64,000 nt of DNA. Source: Rhodococcus sp. 1168 (lineage in GTDB: Bacteria > Actinomycetota > Actinomycetes > Mycobacteriales > Mycobacteriaceae). Positions 16,720-27,293 of the stretch are shown here, one piece after another. A program made the translations under genes and the position numbers. The stretch's first letter is position 1, and the number at the start of each line of letters is the position of its first letter. The notes beneath the pieces are model-generated. The model made no database searches. It was not told where the DNA came from and saw nothing but the letters and a program-made list of their open reading frames with translations. Location: assembly GCF_002091955.1 (NCBI RefSeq), contig NZ_MKKY01000076.1, positions 44,534 to 108,533 on the forward strand, read 5' to 3'.

Positions 16720-17907
16720 GTGGCCGACTCGACACCCCGCAGCTCGCAGAGCGTCGAAGAATTGTTCGCTCTCGACTCGCTCCTGGACTCCGAAGAACGT
16801 CAGATTCGCGAGACGGTCCGCAAGTTGGGCAACGAGCGCATCCGCCCGCACTTGGCGGAATGGTACGAGGCGGGCACTGTCCCCGCTCGTGAGCTTGCGA
16901 AGGAACTGGGCTCACTCGGCCTGCTCGGGATGCACCTGGAGGGCTACGGCTGCGCTGGTACCTCAGCGACTGCATATGGATTGGCCTGTATGGAACTCGA
17001 AGCGATGGACTCCGGGATTCGCAGCCTCGTCTCTGTGCAAGGTTCGCTGGCGATGTTCGCGATCTGGAAGTTCGGCTCCGAAGAGCAGAAGCAGCAGTGG
17101 CTCCCGTCGATGGCCGAGGGGTCGAGCATCGGATGCTTCGGGTTGACCGAGGCGGACTTCGGCTCGAACCCCAGCGGCATGAGGACCCGAGCGAAAAAGG
17201 ACGGTAGCGACTGGATCCTCAACGGCAGCAAGATGTGGATCACCAACGGCCCGATCGCCGATGTAGCAGTCGTCTGGGCACAGACCGATGACAAAATTCG
17301 CGGCTTCGTCGTACCGACGGACACTCCGGGCTTCACGGCGAACACCGTGAAGAACAAATTGTCGCTTCGCGCGTCCATCACCGGTGAACTCGTGCTCGAG
17401 GACGTCAGGCTTCCCCACGACGCGATGCTCCCCGAGGCACGCGGGCTCAGCGGCCCGCTCGGATGCCTCAACGAGGCACGCTTCGGCATCATTTTCGGCG
17501 CCATGGGAGCGGCCCGCGATTGCATGGAGTCGGCGATCGAGTATGCCCAAACCCGAGAGGTGTTCGACAAGCCCCTCGCCGCCTATCAGCTGACTCAGGC
17601 AAAGCTTGCGAACATGGCCCTGGAGCTCGGCAAGGGTCAACTCCTCGCACTCCACCTCGGGCGCCTGAAGGACAAGGGCGAACTGCGCGGCGAGCAGGTA
17701 TCGGTCGGCAAACTCAACAACGTGCGGGAGGCGATCAAGATCGCTCGCGAATGTCGAACGATCTTGGGTGCCAATGGAATCACGCTGGAGTACCCAGTGC
17801 TACGGCACGCCAACAACCTCGAGTCCGTCCTCACCTACGAGGGCACGTCCGAGGTACACCAGTTGGTGGTGGGCCAGGCGCTGACCGGGTCGAGCGCAGT
17901 GCGATAG
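16720..17907 (+). CDS. gcdH: Glutaryl-CoA dehydrogenase
   Basis: A 395-residue acyl-CoA dehydrogenase. FAD-binding FGLTEADFGSNPSGM and WITNG, and the C-terminal YEGTSEVHQLVVGQALTG with the catalytic Glu in the YEGT motif, match the glutaryl-CoA branch, as does LRASITGELVLEDVRLP. It converts glutaryl-CoA to crotonyl-CoA in lysine/tryptophan breakdown. GTG at 16720 preceded by GAGG is preferred. The frame is open from 16615, but those 35 residues look like leader. It is convergent with cbs, and the two are separated by a long hairpin. Confidence 0.8.
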   Translation: MADSTPRSSQSVEELFALDSLLDSEERQIRETVRKLGNERIRPHLAEWYEAGTVPARELAKELGSLGLLGMHLEGYGCAGTSATAYGLACMELEAMDSGIRSLVSVQGSLAMFAIWKFGSEEQKQQWLPSMAEGSSIGCFGLTEADFGSNPSGMRTRAKKDGSDWILNGSKMWITNGPIADVAVVWAQTDDKIRGFVVPTDTPGFTANTVKNKLSLRASITGELVLEDVRLPHDAMLPEARGLSGPLGCLNEARFGIIFGAMGAARDCMESAIEYAQTREVFDKPLAAYQLTQAKLANMALELGKGQLLALHLGRLKDKGELRGEQVSVGKLNNVREAIKIARECRTILGANGITLEYPVLRHANNLESVLTYEGTSEVHQLVVGQALTGSSAVR

Positions 17908-17917
17908 GCGCTCGGCG

Positions 17918-17962
17918 CACGTGAGTGGAATTGACGCCCGAGGCGAAAATTCCACTCACGTG
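17918..17962. terminator. 15-bp perfect inverted repeat between convergent gcdH and cbs
   Basis: Arms 17918-17932 (CACGTGAGTGGAATT) and 17948-17962 are exact reverse complements around a 15-base loop. It begins 10 bases after the gcdH stop and ends 3 bases before the cbs stop, the right place for a bidirectional terminator, though no T-run follows on either side. The arm CACGTGAGTGGAATT could also be a copy of a dispersed palindromic element. Confidence 0.7.
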
Positions 17963-17965
17963 GGG

Positions 17966-19351
<1,386 letters not shown>

Positions 19352-19459
19352 GCCTACATCTTCCCAGACGCCACCACGGGCGGCTTCTCGGTACCGCCGA
19401 GGCGTATGTGGTTCGTTGCATACGATGGACGGCATGGCGCAGAAAGAAAGGGACCTCGA

Positions 19460-20422
19460 GTGCCTGTGAATCGATGGCAGACGGCCGCCAAAGCGGGTGC
19501 CGCGACCGTATTGGCCGGCTCCTCCGCAGGTACTGCGTCCTGGGCTGCGTACAAGGCTCTGATGTCCCAGGCGAGTTCCGCGCGCGGCGTCATCGGAAGG
19601 AACGTGACCAAGCCTCCCGAAGCCGACGGCATCTATACCGCGGGATCACCGACCCCGCAGCGCTGGCGGCCCGGAGTCTCGGCCGATATTCACCTGATGG
19701 TCTTCGGCGACTCCACTGCTGCAGGCGTCGGGTGCGCCGTCGCGGAGGAGGTGCCCGGAGTCCTCGTGGCACGCGGGTTGGCAGAGGAGACCGACAAGCG
19801 AATAAGACTGAGCACCAAAGCAATTGCGGGTGCAACATCAAAGGGGCTCGAGGGCCAGGTCGACGCGATGTTCGTCGCCGGTCCTGCCCCCGACGCCGTG
19901 GTCATTCTCGTCGGCGCCAACGATGTCACCAAGAAATTCTCGATCAGTGCCTCGGCGACGCGGCTCGGTGACGCAGTAGGTCGTTTGACCGCGCAGGGAA
20001 CTGTGGTGGTGGTCGGGACATGCCCGGACCTCGGAGTGGTCACCGCCATTCCACAACCGCTGCGCACCGTAGTGCGAAACTGGGGCCTTCGGCTCGCTCG
20101 CGCACAATCAGCGGCCACCTTGTCCGCAGGCGGACACCCGGTCGCCTTGGCGGACCTACTCGCACCGGAGTTCCTTGCGGCGCCGGAGACCATGTTCTCC
20201 GCCGATCGGTTCCACCCCTCGGCGGCTGGCTACGAACTAGCGGCACGTCAGCTGCTTCCTGTCCTGGCGGCCGCGCTCGGCGAATGGCGCGGTGGACCAC
20301 TACCCCAGCTGCCCGAAGTATCCGCGGCAGTAGAGTCTCGCAGATTCCGGCCTCGGGCCACCGCGTCGATCGAGAGGTTTCTGCGCCGTCGAGGTGCCGA
20401 AATAGAGGCACAGAACGGATAG
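19460..20422 (+). CDS. SGNH/GDSL-family hydrolase, membrane-anchored or exported
   Basis: A 320-residue esterase/lipase. An N-terminal hydrophobic helix (AAKAGAATVLAGSSAGTASWAAY) suggests a signal anchor. Block I FGDSTAAGVG holds the catalytic Ser, block III VGANDVT the oxyanion Asn, and block V DRFHPSAAGY the Asp and His. GTG at 19460 with AAAGGGA six bases upstream sets the start. Location and family match the M. tuberculosis carbohydrate/lipid esterase encoded next to cbs. The substrate is probably an acylated cell-envelope molecule, an inference. Confidence 0.82.
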   Translation: MPVNRWQTAAKAGAATVLAGSSAGTASWAAYKALMSQASSARGVIGRNVTKPPEADGIYTAGSPTPQRWRPGVSADIHLMVFGDSTAAGVGCAVAEEVPGVLVARGLAEETDKRIRLSTKAIAGATSKGLEGQVDAMFVAGPAPDAVVILVGANDVTKKFSISASATRLGDAVGRLTAQGTVVVVGTCPDLGVVTAIPQPLRTVVRNWGLRLARAQSAATLSAGGHPVALADLLAPEFLAAPETMFSADRFHPSAAGYELAARQLLPVLAAALGEWRGGPLPQLPEVSAAVESRRFRPRATASIERFLRRRGAEIEAQNG

Positions 20423-20491
20423 CGATATGTTCGAAACATCAAACGCCTGCTTGCGCTGTACTCGCAGTCAGCAGCCAACAAAGGAGATTTC

Positions 20492-21712
20492 ATGCCAGAG
20501 GCAGTAATCGTCAGTACCGCTCGTTCACCTATCGGCCGCGCGATGAAGGGATCGCTCAAGGACATTCGTTCCGATGACTTGACCGTGCAGATGGTCGCCG
20601 CAGCGCTCGCGAAGGTTCCCGAACTCGACCCGACCGACATCGATGACCTGCTTCTCGGCTGTGGCCTTCCCGGCGGAATGCAAGGCAACAACCTCGCGCG
20701 GATCGTCGCCGTTCTTCTCGGCTACGACTCACTGCCCGGCACCACCATCACCCGCTACTGTTCGTCGTCGCTGCAGACCACTCGCATGGCCATGCACGCG
20801 ATCAAGGCCGGCGAAGGAGATGTCTTCATCTCCGCAGGCGTCGAGAGTGTTTCCAGCTTTGTTCACGGCAACTCCGATTCGCTTCCGCAGAGCCACAACC
20901 CGCTCTTCGCCGATGCCGAGGCACGCACCAAGAAGGCACAGGAAGAGGGCGCGGACAGCTGGACCGATCCCCGCGAGAACGGCAACCTCCCCGACGCGTA
21001 CATCGCGATGGGCCAGACCGCCGAGAACGTTGCACTGGTCACCGGAATCAGCCGCGAGGAGCAGGATCACTGGGGCGTGCGGAGCCAGAATCGTGCCGAG
21101 GAAGCCATTGCCAGCGGATTTTTCGACCGTGAAATCACCCCGGTAACGCTGCCCGACGGCACCGTCGTTTCGACGGACGATGGCCCTCGCGCAGGGACCA
21201 CATACGACAAGATCAGTCAGCTCAAGCCGGTCTTCCGTCCGAACGGAACCATCACCGCAGGTAACGCTTGCCCGCTCAACGATGGTGCGGCCGCACTGGT
21301 GATCATGAGCGATACGAAGGCGAAGGCGCTCGGCCTGACGCCGCTCGCGCGGATCGTCTCCACCGGCGTCACCGGGACCTCGCCCGAGATCATGGGTCTC
21401 GGCCCGATCGAAGCCACCCGCAAGGCGCTCTCGATCGCCGGAATGTCGATCTCCGACATCGACCTCTTCGAGATCAACGAGGCGTTCGCGGTCCAGGTTC
21501 TCGGATCCGCGCGTGATCTCGGCATCGATCACGACAAGCTCAACATCTCCGGTGGAGCTATCGCCATCGGACACCCCTTCGGGATGACCGGTGCACGTAT
21601 CACCACGACGCTGCTGAACAACCTGAAGTCTCAGGACAAGACGTTCGGCGTCGAGACCATGTGTGTCGGCGGCGGCATGGGTATGGCAATGGTTCTGGAA
21701 CGCCTGAGCTGA
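20492..21712 (+). CDS. Acetyl-CoA C-acyltransferase (thiolase)
   Basis: A 406-residue thiolase. The acyl-accepting Cys is in TRYCSSSLQT, the second active-site block is GGAIAIGHPFGMTGAR with the catalytic His, and the base Cys is in ETMCVGGGMGMA. It cleaves 3-ketoacyl-CoA in beta-oxidation. A very strong ribosome site AAAGGAG precedes the ATG by seven bases. The SGNH-thiolase order matches Rv1075c-Rv1074c (fadA3) of M. tuberculosis. A strong terminator follows. Confidence 0.9.
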   Translation: MPEAVIVSTARSPIGRAMKGSLKDIRSDDLTVQMVAAALAKVPELDPTDIDDLLLGCGLPGGMQGNNLARIVAVLLGYDSLPGTTITRYCSSSLQTTRMAMHAIKAGEGDVFISAGVESVSSFVHGNSDSLPQSHNPLFADAEARTKKAQEEGADSWTDPRENGNLPDAYIAMGQTAENVALVTGISREEQDHWGVRSQNRAEEAIASGFFDREITPVTLPDGTVVSTDDGPRAGTTYDKISQLKPVFRPNGTITAGNACPLNDGAAALVIMSDTKAKALGLTPLARIVSTGVTGTSPEIMGLGPIEATRKALSIAGMSISDIDLFEINEAFAVQVLGSARDLGIDHDKLNISGGAIAIGHPFGMTGARITTTLLNNLKSQDKTFGVETMCVGGGMGMAMVLERLS

Positions 21713-21743
21713 TCCGGACGTCCCTGCATGCCACTTACATGAG

Positions 21744-21783
21744 AAAGGCCCCCGCACTCCATTGGAGTGCGGGGCCTTTTTCA
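21744..21783 (+). terminator. Rho-independent terminator after the thiolase gene
   Basis: GC-rich stem (GGCCCCCGCACTCC paired with GGAGTGCGGGGCC, loop ATT) followed by TTTTTTC. It works for the rightward thiolase transcript. The A-run on its left side could also serve the leftward BAX-inhibitor gene that ends at 21790. Confidence 0.85.
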
Positions 21784-21789
21784 TGAGTA

Positions 21790-22638
21790 CTAGTCGTTGT
21801 TGAAGTAGCTCAGCAGACGCAAGATTTCGACGTAGAGCCAGACCAAGGTGATGGTCAATCCGAGAGCTACGCCCCACGCTGCCTTCTCGGGAGCCTGCGC
21901 GCGGATCAATTGATCGGCCTGATCGAAATCGAGCAGGAAGCTGAACGCGGCAATACCGATGCAGACGAGGCTGAAGATGATGGCCACAGTGCCACCGTCG
22001 CGCAGACCCAGTCCGCCTGCAGTGAAGAAGCTCGCCACCAGGTTGCCCAGCGCCAGCACGACGACGCCGATGAGAGCGCCGACAATCATTCGCGTCAATC
22101 GCGGGGTGACCCGGATAGCGCCGGTCTTGTAGACCACCAGCATGCCGAAGAAGACGCCGAACGTGCCGAGGACCGCCTGGGCGATGAGAGTGCTACCGCC
22201 CACACCCCCGAACTCGATGTTCGTGAACATGAAGGACAACGCACCGAGGAAGAAACCCTCGGCTACCGCGTAGGCCAAGACGATGGCCTTGTTGTCCATT
22301 TTGCGGCCGAACGTCGCAAACAACACGAGGCCGAGACCGATCAGTCCGCCGCCGATGACGAACGGAGCGGCCAGGTCGGTGTTGTTGTCGACGAGCAGGT
22401 ACGAGATGATCGCGGTGATAGACAGCACACCGAGTGTGACGCCCGTCTTGGTGACGACATCGTCGATCGTCATCGCCCGCGTGGTTGGACCGGTCCGATA
22501 CGGCTCAGGCTGCGTACCCGGCTGCCCGAACTGCTGTGTGGCCTGCGAGGCACCAGCCGTCGCAGTGCCGAAAGTGGCGTATCCGCCGCCCTCCTGCTTG
22601 GGCAGGTTGCGGAACACCGGGTTGCTGGAGGTGCGCAC
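21790..22638 (-). CDS. BAX inhibitor-1/YccA-like membrane protein
   Basis: A 282-residue integral membrane protein with seven hydrophobic segments from about residue 60 to the end, and the C-terminal FDQADQLIRAQAPEKAAWGVALGLTITLVWLYVEILRLLS typical of the YetJ/YccA family, which includes pH-sensitive calcium-leak channels. The cytosolic N-terminus is Gly/Gln rich. GTG at 22638 gives the family opening RTSSNPVFRNLPKQ. Upstream codons to 22692 are not conserved in that pattern. Convergent with thiolase. Confidence 0.82.
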   Translation of the reverse strand: MRTSSNPVFRNLPKQEGGGYATFGTATAGASQATQQFGQPGTQPEPYRTGPTTRAMTIDDVVTKTGVTLGVLSITAIISYLLVDNNTDLAAPFVIGGGLIGLGLVLFATFGRKMDNKAIVLAYAVAEGFFLGALSFMFTNIEFGGVGGSTLIAQAVLGTFGVFFGMLVVYKTGAIRVTPRLTRMIVGALIGVVVLALGNLVASFFTAGGLGLRDGGTVAIIFSLVCIGIAAFSFLLDFDQADQLIRAQAPEKAAWGVALGLTITLVWLYVEILRLLSYFNND

Positions 22639-22817
22639 CGTGTCTCTTTCCCTTCGTCGTATCGAGCAGACCGCGAGGAAATCCCCGGGCACTTATATGA
22701 AGAACGTTCCACATCCGGACAAAAGTTCCCAGTCGGACCCGATATGTTCGGACAATTCGGACTTTACCGGCCCGTGTGGTGGGTCGCTCACACAAGCGGA
22801 AAATTCAGCCGTGCAGT

Positions 22818-23249
22818 ATGGGGAACATGAACATCGAAGACGGACCAGGAGAGACCCTCGATCAGAGCGAAAGCTTGGACTCGGACGAACTGCGCAACGA
22901 TGACGGCGACACGGTAGTGGACGCACCGGATCACTGGAGTGAGGCGGACAAGTTCGGCACCACCGCCGAAGAAGCTCTCGAAGGTGAGAGCTTGGAGGAG
23001 AAGCTGAGCGAGGAAGAACCGGACATCGCGTTGGAATCCGAGGCGCGTTCGGTTGCCGAAACTCCCGACGCCGAGTTGACCGAGGAACTGGTCGACCATG
23101 TGATCGTCGAATCCGACGAGAATCCCGACATCGATTACGCGGACGGTCAGCGACAGGCCGAAATCGTCGAAGGGACCTTGGTCGAGGATCGTGGGCGCAA
23201 CCGCGGGCAGATCGACGGGACTCCGGAAGACGGCGGCCCCATTACCTGA
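22818..23249 (+). CDS. Acidic hypothetical protein (DUF5709-like)
   Basis: A 143-residue, strongly acidic protein (many Asp/Glu, few aromatic residues), with the DQSESLDSDELRNDDGDTVVDAPDHWSEADKFGTTAEE block seen in actinobacterial DUF5709 proteins. No membrane segment or catalytic motif. Start could be ATG 22818 or ATG 22827. The second has GGGGA close upstream. Divergent from the BAX-inhibitor gene and convergent with the methyltransferase. Function unknown. Confidence 0.65.
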   Translation: MGNMNIEDGPGETLDQSESLDSDELRNDDGDTVVDAPDHWSEADKFGTTAEEALEGESLEEKLSEEEPDIALESEARSVAETPDAELTEELVDHVIVESDENPDIDYADGQRQAEIVEGTLVEDRGRNRGQIDGTPEDGGPIT

Positions 23250-23253
23250 ACGG

Positions 23254-24378
23254 TCAGGCGACGGTCGACCGAGTGACGGTGAACTTCTTGTTCTTTCCCT
23301 TCACTTCGGTCGGCCCGACAGCCTTCGCGAGCGCAGCCCGATAGTTCAAGTGCCAGTTGTACACGGTCCACAACTCACCGCCTGGCCGCAGAACCCGACC
23401 AGCTGCGGCGAAGAGCTTCTCTGCGCCACCGGTGTGCACCGCCGCACCCTCGTGGAAGGGCGGGTTGCACACGATCAGGTCTACCGAATCGTCTTCCAAC
23501 GTAGCCATGGCGTCGTCCCGAAGGACCTCCACTGCAAGGCCGTTCGCCTCGGCCGTCGCACGGGCGGAATCGACGGCCGCCGTCGAGCGATCGGTGGCCA
23601 GCACTCGGACTCCTTCGCGCTCATGGGCGAGCATGCACGCGACAATCCCTGTGCCACAACCGAGATCGACGACAACTTGCGCGTCACGCTTCATTTTCCT
23701 CTCGTGCTCGAGCAGAAAACGTGTTCCGATGTCGAGCGTGGACCCGGCGAACACAGCACCGTGGGCAACCACCGTCAAGCCGATGTCTTCCAACGTCTGA
23801 GTGACCGGGTACGTACGCGACGCCGGACGAATCGGTGCCGCCGCGGACAACACCCGCGACTTCTGCCTGCCCCGCCCCGCGCTGAAGTCCTCGAAATTCT
23901 TGCGCAGAATGTTGTTCATCGCCGGAAACATGTGTTTGTCGCGACCACCGGCAAGGACCAGCACGTCCTTCGGTGCGTATGCGGCGATGACTTCGATCAC
24001 CTCGGTCAGTTCCGCGACACTGCGGGGCAGTTGCATCAGAACGACATCCGCAGTCTGCAGGAGGTCCTCACCCAGCGAGAAGTTGCCGTACACCTCGGAC
24101 AGCCCCAGCGCTGCGGCATTACGCGCCAAGGCTGCCTCACTGGTCGACGAGTCCTGATGTACTCGAATATCGGTGGCTCCGAACTGCACAGCGGCGCCGA
24201 GAGTCAGGGCGCCGTAGCGGTCGCCGACTACCGCGATCTGCATGCCAGCGCCCACCTGCAGTGCAGAAGGTACCGAGTCGAGCAATAGGCGATCTGTGGG
24301 GTCTACCGCAAAGAGATTGGGTGCTTCGGTGTCGGGAAATCGACGTAGGCCGGCGAGGACGGATTCCAATTCGTGCAT
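23254..24378 (-). CDS. RlmG/RsmC-type rRNA guanine methyltransferase
   Basis: A 374-residue protein with two Rossmann-like halves, the N-terminal one degenerate and the C-terminal one catalytic, as in RlmG/RsmC. SAM motif VVDLGCGTGIVA is near residue 240 and the base-flipping N6/N2 motif NPPFHEG near 310. It likely methylates a guanine N2 in 16S or 23S rRNA. It ends five bases from the acidic hypothetical gene. Which rRNA position is modified cannot be judged. Confidence 0.8.
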   Translation of the reverse strand: MHELESVLAGLRRFPDTEAPNLFAVDPTDRLLLDSVPSALQVGAGMQIAVVGDRYGALTLGAAVQFGATDIRVHQDSSTSEAALARNAAALGLSEVYGNFSLGEDLLQTADVVLMQLPRSVAELTEVIEVIAAYAPKDVLVLAGGRDKHMFPAMNNILRKNFEDFSAGRGRQKSRVLSAAAPIRPASRTYPVTQTLEDIGLTVVAHGAVFAGSTLDIGTRFLLEHERKMKRDAQVVVDLGCGTGIVACMLAHEREGVRVLATDRSTAAVDSARATAEANGLAVEVLRDDAMATLEDDSVDLIVCNPPFHEGAAVHTGGAEKLFAAAGRVLRPGGELWTVYNWHLNYRAALAKAVGPTEVKGKNKKFTVTRSTVA

Positions 24379-24494
24379 CCGACCAGTGTTTCACCCCTGG
24401 AATGCATATCCAAAAACGTTGAACGTCAATAATTTCGACACCTCGCCAGCGCGCCCGAATGGCATTTTCGGCCGATCGGGAGCATGCTCGTTGT

Positions 24495-24632
24495 ATGGAA
24501 CAACCGAAAAAGATCGAAGCGCTGTTCAGCCACGTGGAAGATGCGTCCGATGATGCACCTGCAGAAAACAAGAAGCCTGCCGTCTACACCACGCTGTTCA
24601 GCGGCGAAACACCATCAGGACAAATAGCGTAG
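24495..24632 (+). CDS. Possible 45-residue acidic small protein
   Basis: An ORF of 45 residues beginning MEQPKKIEALFSHVEDASDD and ending GETPSGQIA, with two similar short segments (EALFS and TTLFS). It fills an otherwise empty 235-base gap and overlaps the end of the peroxiredoxin gene by 18 bases on the other strand. There is no convincing ribosome site (GGGAG is about 12 bases away). No known family recognised. It may be non-coding. Confidence 0.3.
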   Translation: MEQPKKIEALFSHVEDASDDAPAENKKPAVYTTLFSGETPSGQIA

Positions 24633-25139
24633 ATAGTCCAGGGACTTGTCGGCGTGGACATGTGAGCGTTCGCTCCTGACCACCAGCCTGACCACTTGAT
24701 TCGTGTCGATCACAAATGTTGTCCGCTTGACCGACAGCAACTGACGGAGCATTCCCAGTCGCGCCGAATGTGACCTACTCCGACCGATGTCCTTCCTTCG
24801 TCTCAGCCTTGCGAGTGGCCCTCCACGACGTACTCCGAACTGCTCGGCCACCGTGCCGTCGGTATCTGCGAGCATCGGATAGTCGAACGAGCGTTGCAGC
24901 GCAAAGTGCGACTGCTTACCGGTGGTGTCGGTGCTGATTCCGACTCGCTGAGCGCCGAACGACTCGAATGCACTCCCGAGGTCTCTGAAATGACACGCTT
25001 CTGCGGTGCATACGGGGCTGGTCGCGGCCGGATAGAAGAAGAGCACCACCGGGCCGTCGACCAGCAGTTTACTCAAGCTCCGGACGTTCCCCAGATGGTC
25101 AGGGAGTTCAAAATCCGGCGCGATGTCGCCAGTACGCAT
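24615..25139 (-). CDS. Peroxiredoxin, Bcp/PrxQ type
   Basis: A 174-residue thiol peroxidase. The peroxidatic site is PAATSPVCTAEAC with the resolving Cys five residues later, the PrxQ arrangement, and the opening GDIAPDFELPDHLG is typical. An insertion of basic residues (RLRRRKDIGRSRSH) sits before the last strand. It reduces hydrogen peroxide and organic peroxides with thioredoxin-type donors. ATG at 25139 selected. The longer open frame to 25553 is antisense to the phosphatase gene region and shows no homology. Confidence 0.85.
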   Translation of the reverse strand: MRTGDIAPDFELPDHLGNVRSLSKLLVDGPVVLFFYPAATSPVCTAEACHFRDLGSAFESFGAQRVGISTDTTGKQSHFALQRSFDYPMLADTDGTVAEQFGVRRGGPLARLRRRKDIGRSRSHSARLGMLRQLLSVKRTTFVIDTNQVVRLVVRSERSHVHADKSLDYLRYLS

Positions 25140-25219
25140 GACAACGAGGCTACGTGACCTCCCGGCGCGCCCTTCGAGAAGCAGTACAAAATTCAATTCG
25201 AGCGCGTCGAAACTGCCCC

Positions 25220-25999
25220 TCAGGCTCCGACGAGCAACGTCGATCGGAGCCTGAGCAGGTCGTCTCCGTCGATTCCGATCGCGTCGAGATATCCATCGAA
25301 CGATCCGTGTACTTGCTCGACGGCCTCGAGTCCATGCCGGTAGTACCGCTCTGTCACCCCGAGCAGAGCATCGGACAGTTCGATCGGCGCACTGCCTTCG
25401 TGAGCTGCCACACTCGCCAGCATGTGAGCACGTAGGGAATCGACGGCGGCATTGCTGCGTAGGTAGTCGGCAACGATGTGCGTGTCTTCGACTCCAGCAG
25501 CGCGAAGCACCGTCGCAATCGTCCAACCAGCCCGATCCTTGCCTGCCGCACAATGCACCAACACCGGTCCTTCGCCGGTCCCCAGCGCCGTGACGACGCT
25601 CCGTATGGCGGTACGAGCGCCCTCGAGCGACGCATAGGAGGTATAGGCGCGCATCATGTAGTCGAGTTGGGCGTCCTCGCTCGCAGTGATTCTCGACTCA
25701 TGTGGGGCTTTTTCGCCCTTGTGGTTGTCGTAGGGAACGTTGTACACACGAACGCTGCCTGGAACGCGGTCGGTTCCGCTTCTCTCGATCTCCGTCTCAC
25801 CCCGCAGGTCGAAGACCTGCCTTACCCCGAGCCGGGTCAGCTCTTCGTGTCCTCGAGCATCGAGCCGAGTCAGTTCCGACGACCGGTAGAGCAAGCCGCG
25901 ACGCACTTCGAGGCCGTCTGCTGTCCGTGCCCCGCCGACGTCCCGAAAGTTCCATGCGCCCGACAGCTGAAACTGGTCGTTGGTACTCGCTTCTCGCAT
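25220..25999 (-). CDS. Tyrosine/lipid phosphatase of the MptpB type
   Basis: A 259-residue phosphatase. The CX5R loop is VHCAAGKDRAGW, with the Lys-Asp inside the loop characteristic of the triple-specificity MptpB family. The N-terminal NFRDVGGARTADG and RRGLLYRSSEL blocks are family markers. It can act on phospho-Tyr, phospho-Ser and phosphoinositides. In pathogens such enzymes are secreted, but no signal is visible here. ATG at 25999 lies 86 bases from the divergent oxidoreductase start. Confidence 0.82.
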   Translation of the reverse strand: MREASTNDQFQLSGAWNFRDVGGARTADGLEVRRGLLYRSSELTRLDARGHEELTRLGVRQVFDLRGETEIERSGTDRVPGSVRVYNVPYDNHKGEKAPHESRITASEDAQLDYMMRAYTSYASLEGARTAIRSVVTALGTGEGPVLVHCAAGKDRAGWTIATVLRAAGVEDTHIVADYLRSNAAVDSLRAHMLASVAAHEGSAPIELSDALLGVTERYYRHGLEAVEQVHGSFDGYLDAIGIDGDDLLRLRSTLLVGA

Positions 26000-26084
26000 T
26001 CCATGACAATAACCAATGCCTCGCGCCATCCGCATTTTCACCGTGCGGGCAATCAACTGGGCCGTCGCGGTAGCGTCAGCAAGT

Positions 26085-27245
26085 ATGACATCGAACCTCG
26101 AGGTCCGGACCTACGACGTAATCATCATCGGAGGCGGGATCGGAGGCGTATCGATCGGCTATGAACTTGCGTCCGACCGTACGGTGTGCCTGCTCGAGCA
26201 GGAGTCGACGCTCGCATTCCATACCACTGGACGCTCTGCCGCATTGTTCCTCGAAACCTACGGCAACAAGCCGATTCGCGCATTGACGAGCGCGAGTAGA
26301 GGTTTCCTCCGCGAGCCGCCCGCGCACTTCGAAGGTGAATTGCTTTCTCCCCGTACACTACTGCAATTCGCTGCGCGCGGACGCGGCGCAATCCTCGAGT
26401 CCATGTTCGAGCAAGTCCGATCGCTGACGCCGGACGCACAACTCGTCTCTTCCCGTGAGGCCCATGAACTGTTCCCACCGCTGCGGGCCGACCGCATCGA
26501 TCTCGCGCTTCACGAGCCCGGTTCGATGGAAATCGACGTGCATGCCCTGCACCAGGGTTTCCTCCGCGGCCTTCGCAAGCGAGGTGGCCATGTCGAGACC
26601 GACAGTGGTGTCGTGAACCTGCAACGTCACGACGGGATCTGGCACGTGACTTCTCGCGACGGGACGGTACGTCGGGCCGGGATCGTCGTGAATGCTGCTG
26701 GAGCCTGGGCAGATTCGGTCGCCACCCTGGCCGGAGCGCAGAGATCCGGACTACGGCCACTACGTCGAACGATCTTCATGATCAGTGCCCCGAGAGAGAT
26801 GGATACGAACGCACTCCCCACGCTCAGCGACATCGACGAGTCTTTCTACATCAAGCCCGAAGGTGATCGACTACTCTGCTCGCCCGCCGATGAGACACCA
26901 GTGGAACCCAGCGATGCGCGGGCGGACGATCTCGAAATCGCTCGTGCCCTCGACGCCATACACGAGACCACGACTCTGACCGCCCGCCACGTGCGATCGT
27001 CCTGGGCTGGTCTGCGGAGCTTCGTCGCGGATCGAACGCCGGTAGTCGGATTCGACCCGCGGGTCGACGGCTTCTTCTGGTGTGCGGGACAAGGCGGTTA
27101 CGGCATTCAGACATGTTCGGCCCTCTCTCGTGTCGGAGCTGCACTGATCAGAGGAACGGAACTGCCGTCCGACGTCGTCGATCGCGGCCTGGCCGCAGCA
27201 GATCTCGCCCCTGGTCGCGACTTCGCTGCCCCATCCGATGTCTGA
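26085..27245 (+). CDS. dauA: D-arginine dehydrogenase-like FAD oxidoreductase
   Basis: A 386-residue DAO-family flavoprotein. The dinucleotide motif IIIGGGIGGVSIGYELA is at the start, STLAFHTTGRSAALF is the FAD loop, and the C-terminal HTWAGLRSF-like RSSWAGLRSFVADRTPVVGFDP...GGYGIQT closely follows Pseudomonas DauA, which oxidises D-arginine and other basic D-amino acids to the 2-oxo acid. The neighbouring arginine genes support this. Other D-amino acids or glycine/sarcosine-type amines are possible. ATG at 26085. The Lrp regulator follows by 48 bases. Confidence 0.72.
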   Translation: MTSNLEVRTYDVIIIGGGIGGVSIGYELASDRTVCLLEQESTLAFHTTGRSAALFLETYGNKPIRALTSASRGFLREPPAHFEGELLSPRTLLQFAARGRGAILESMFEQVRSLTPDAQLVSSREAHELFPPLRADRIDLALHEPGSMEIDVHALHQGFLRGLRKRGGHVETDSGVVNLQRHDGIWHVTSRDGTVRRAGIVVNAAGAWADSVATLAGAQRSGLRPLRRTIFMISAPREMDTNALPTLSDIDESFYIKPEGDRLLCSPADETPVEPSDARADDLEIARALDAIHETTTLTARHVRSSWAGLRSFVADRTPVVGFDPRVDGFFWCAGQGGYGIQTCSALSRVGAALIRGTELPSDVVDRGLAAADLAPGRDFAAPSDV

Positions 27246-27293
27246 GCGCTCCTTTCAGCGCCTACGCCGTGGACTACGCATATCGTGGACCGT

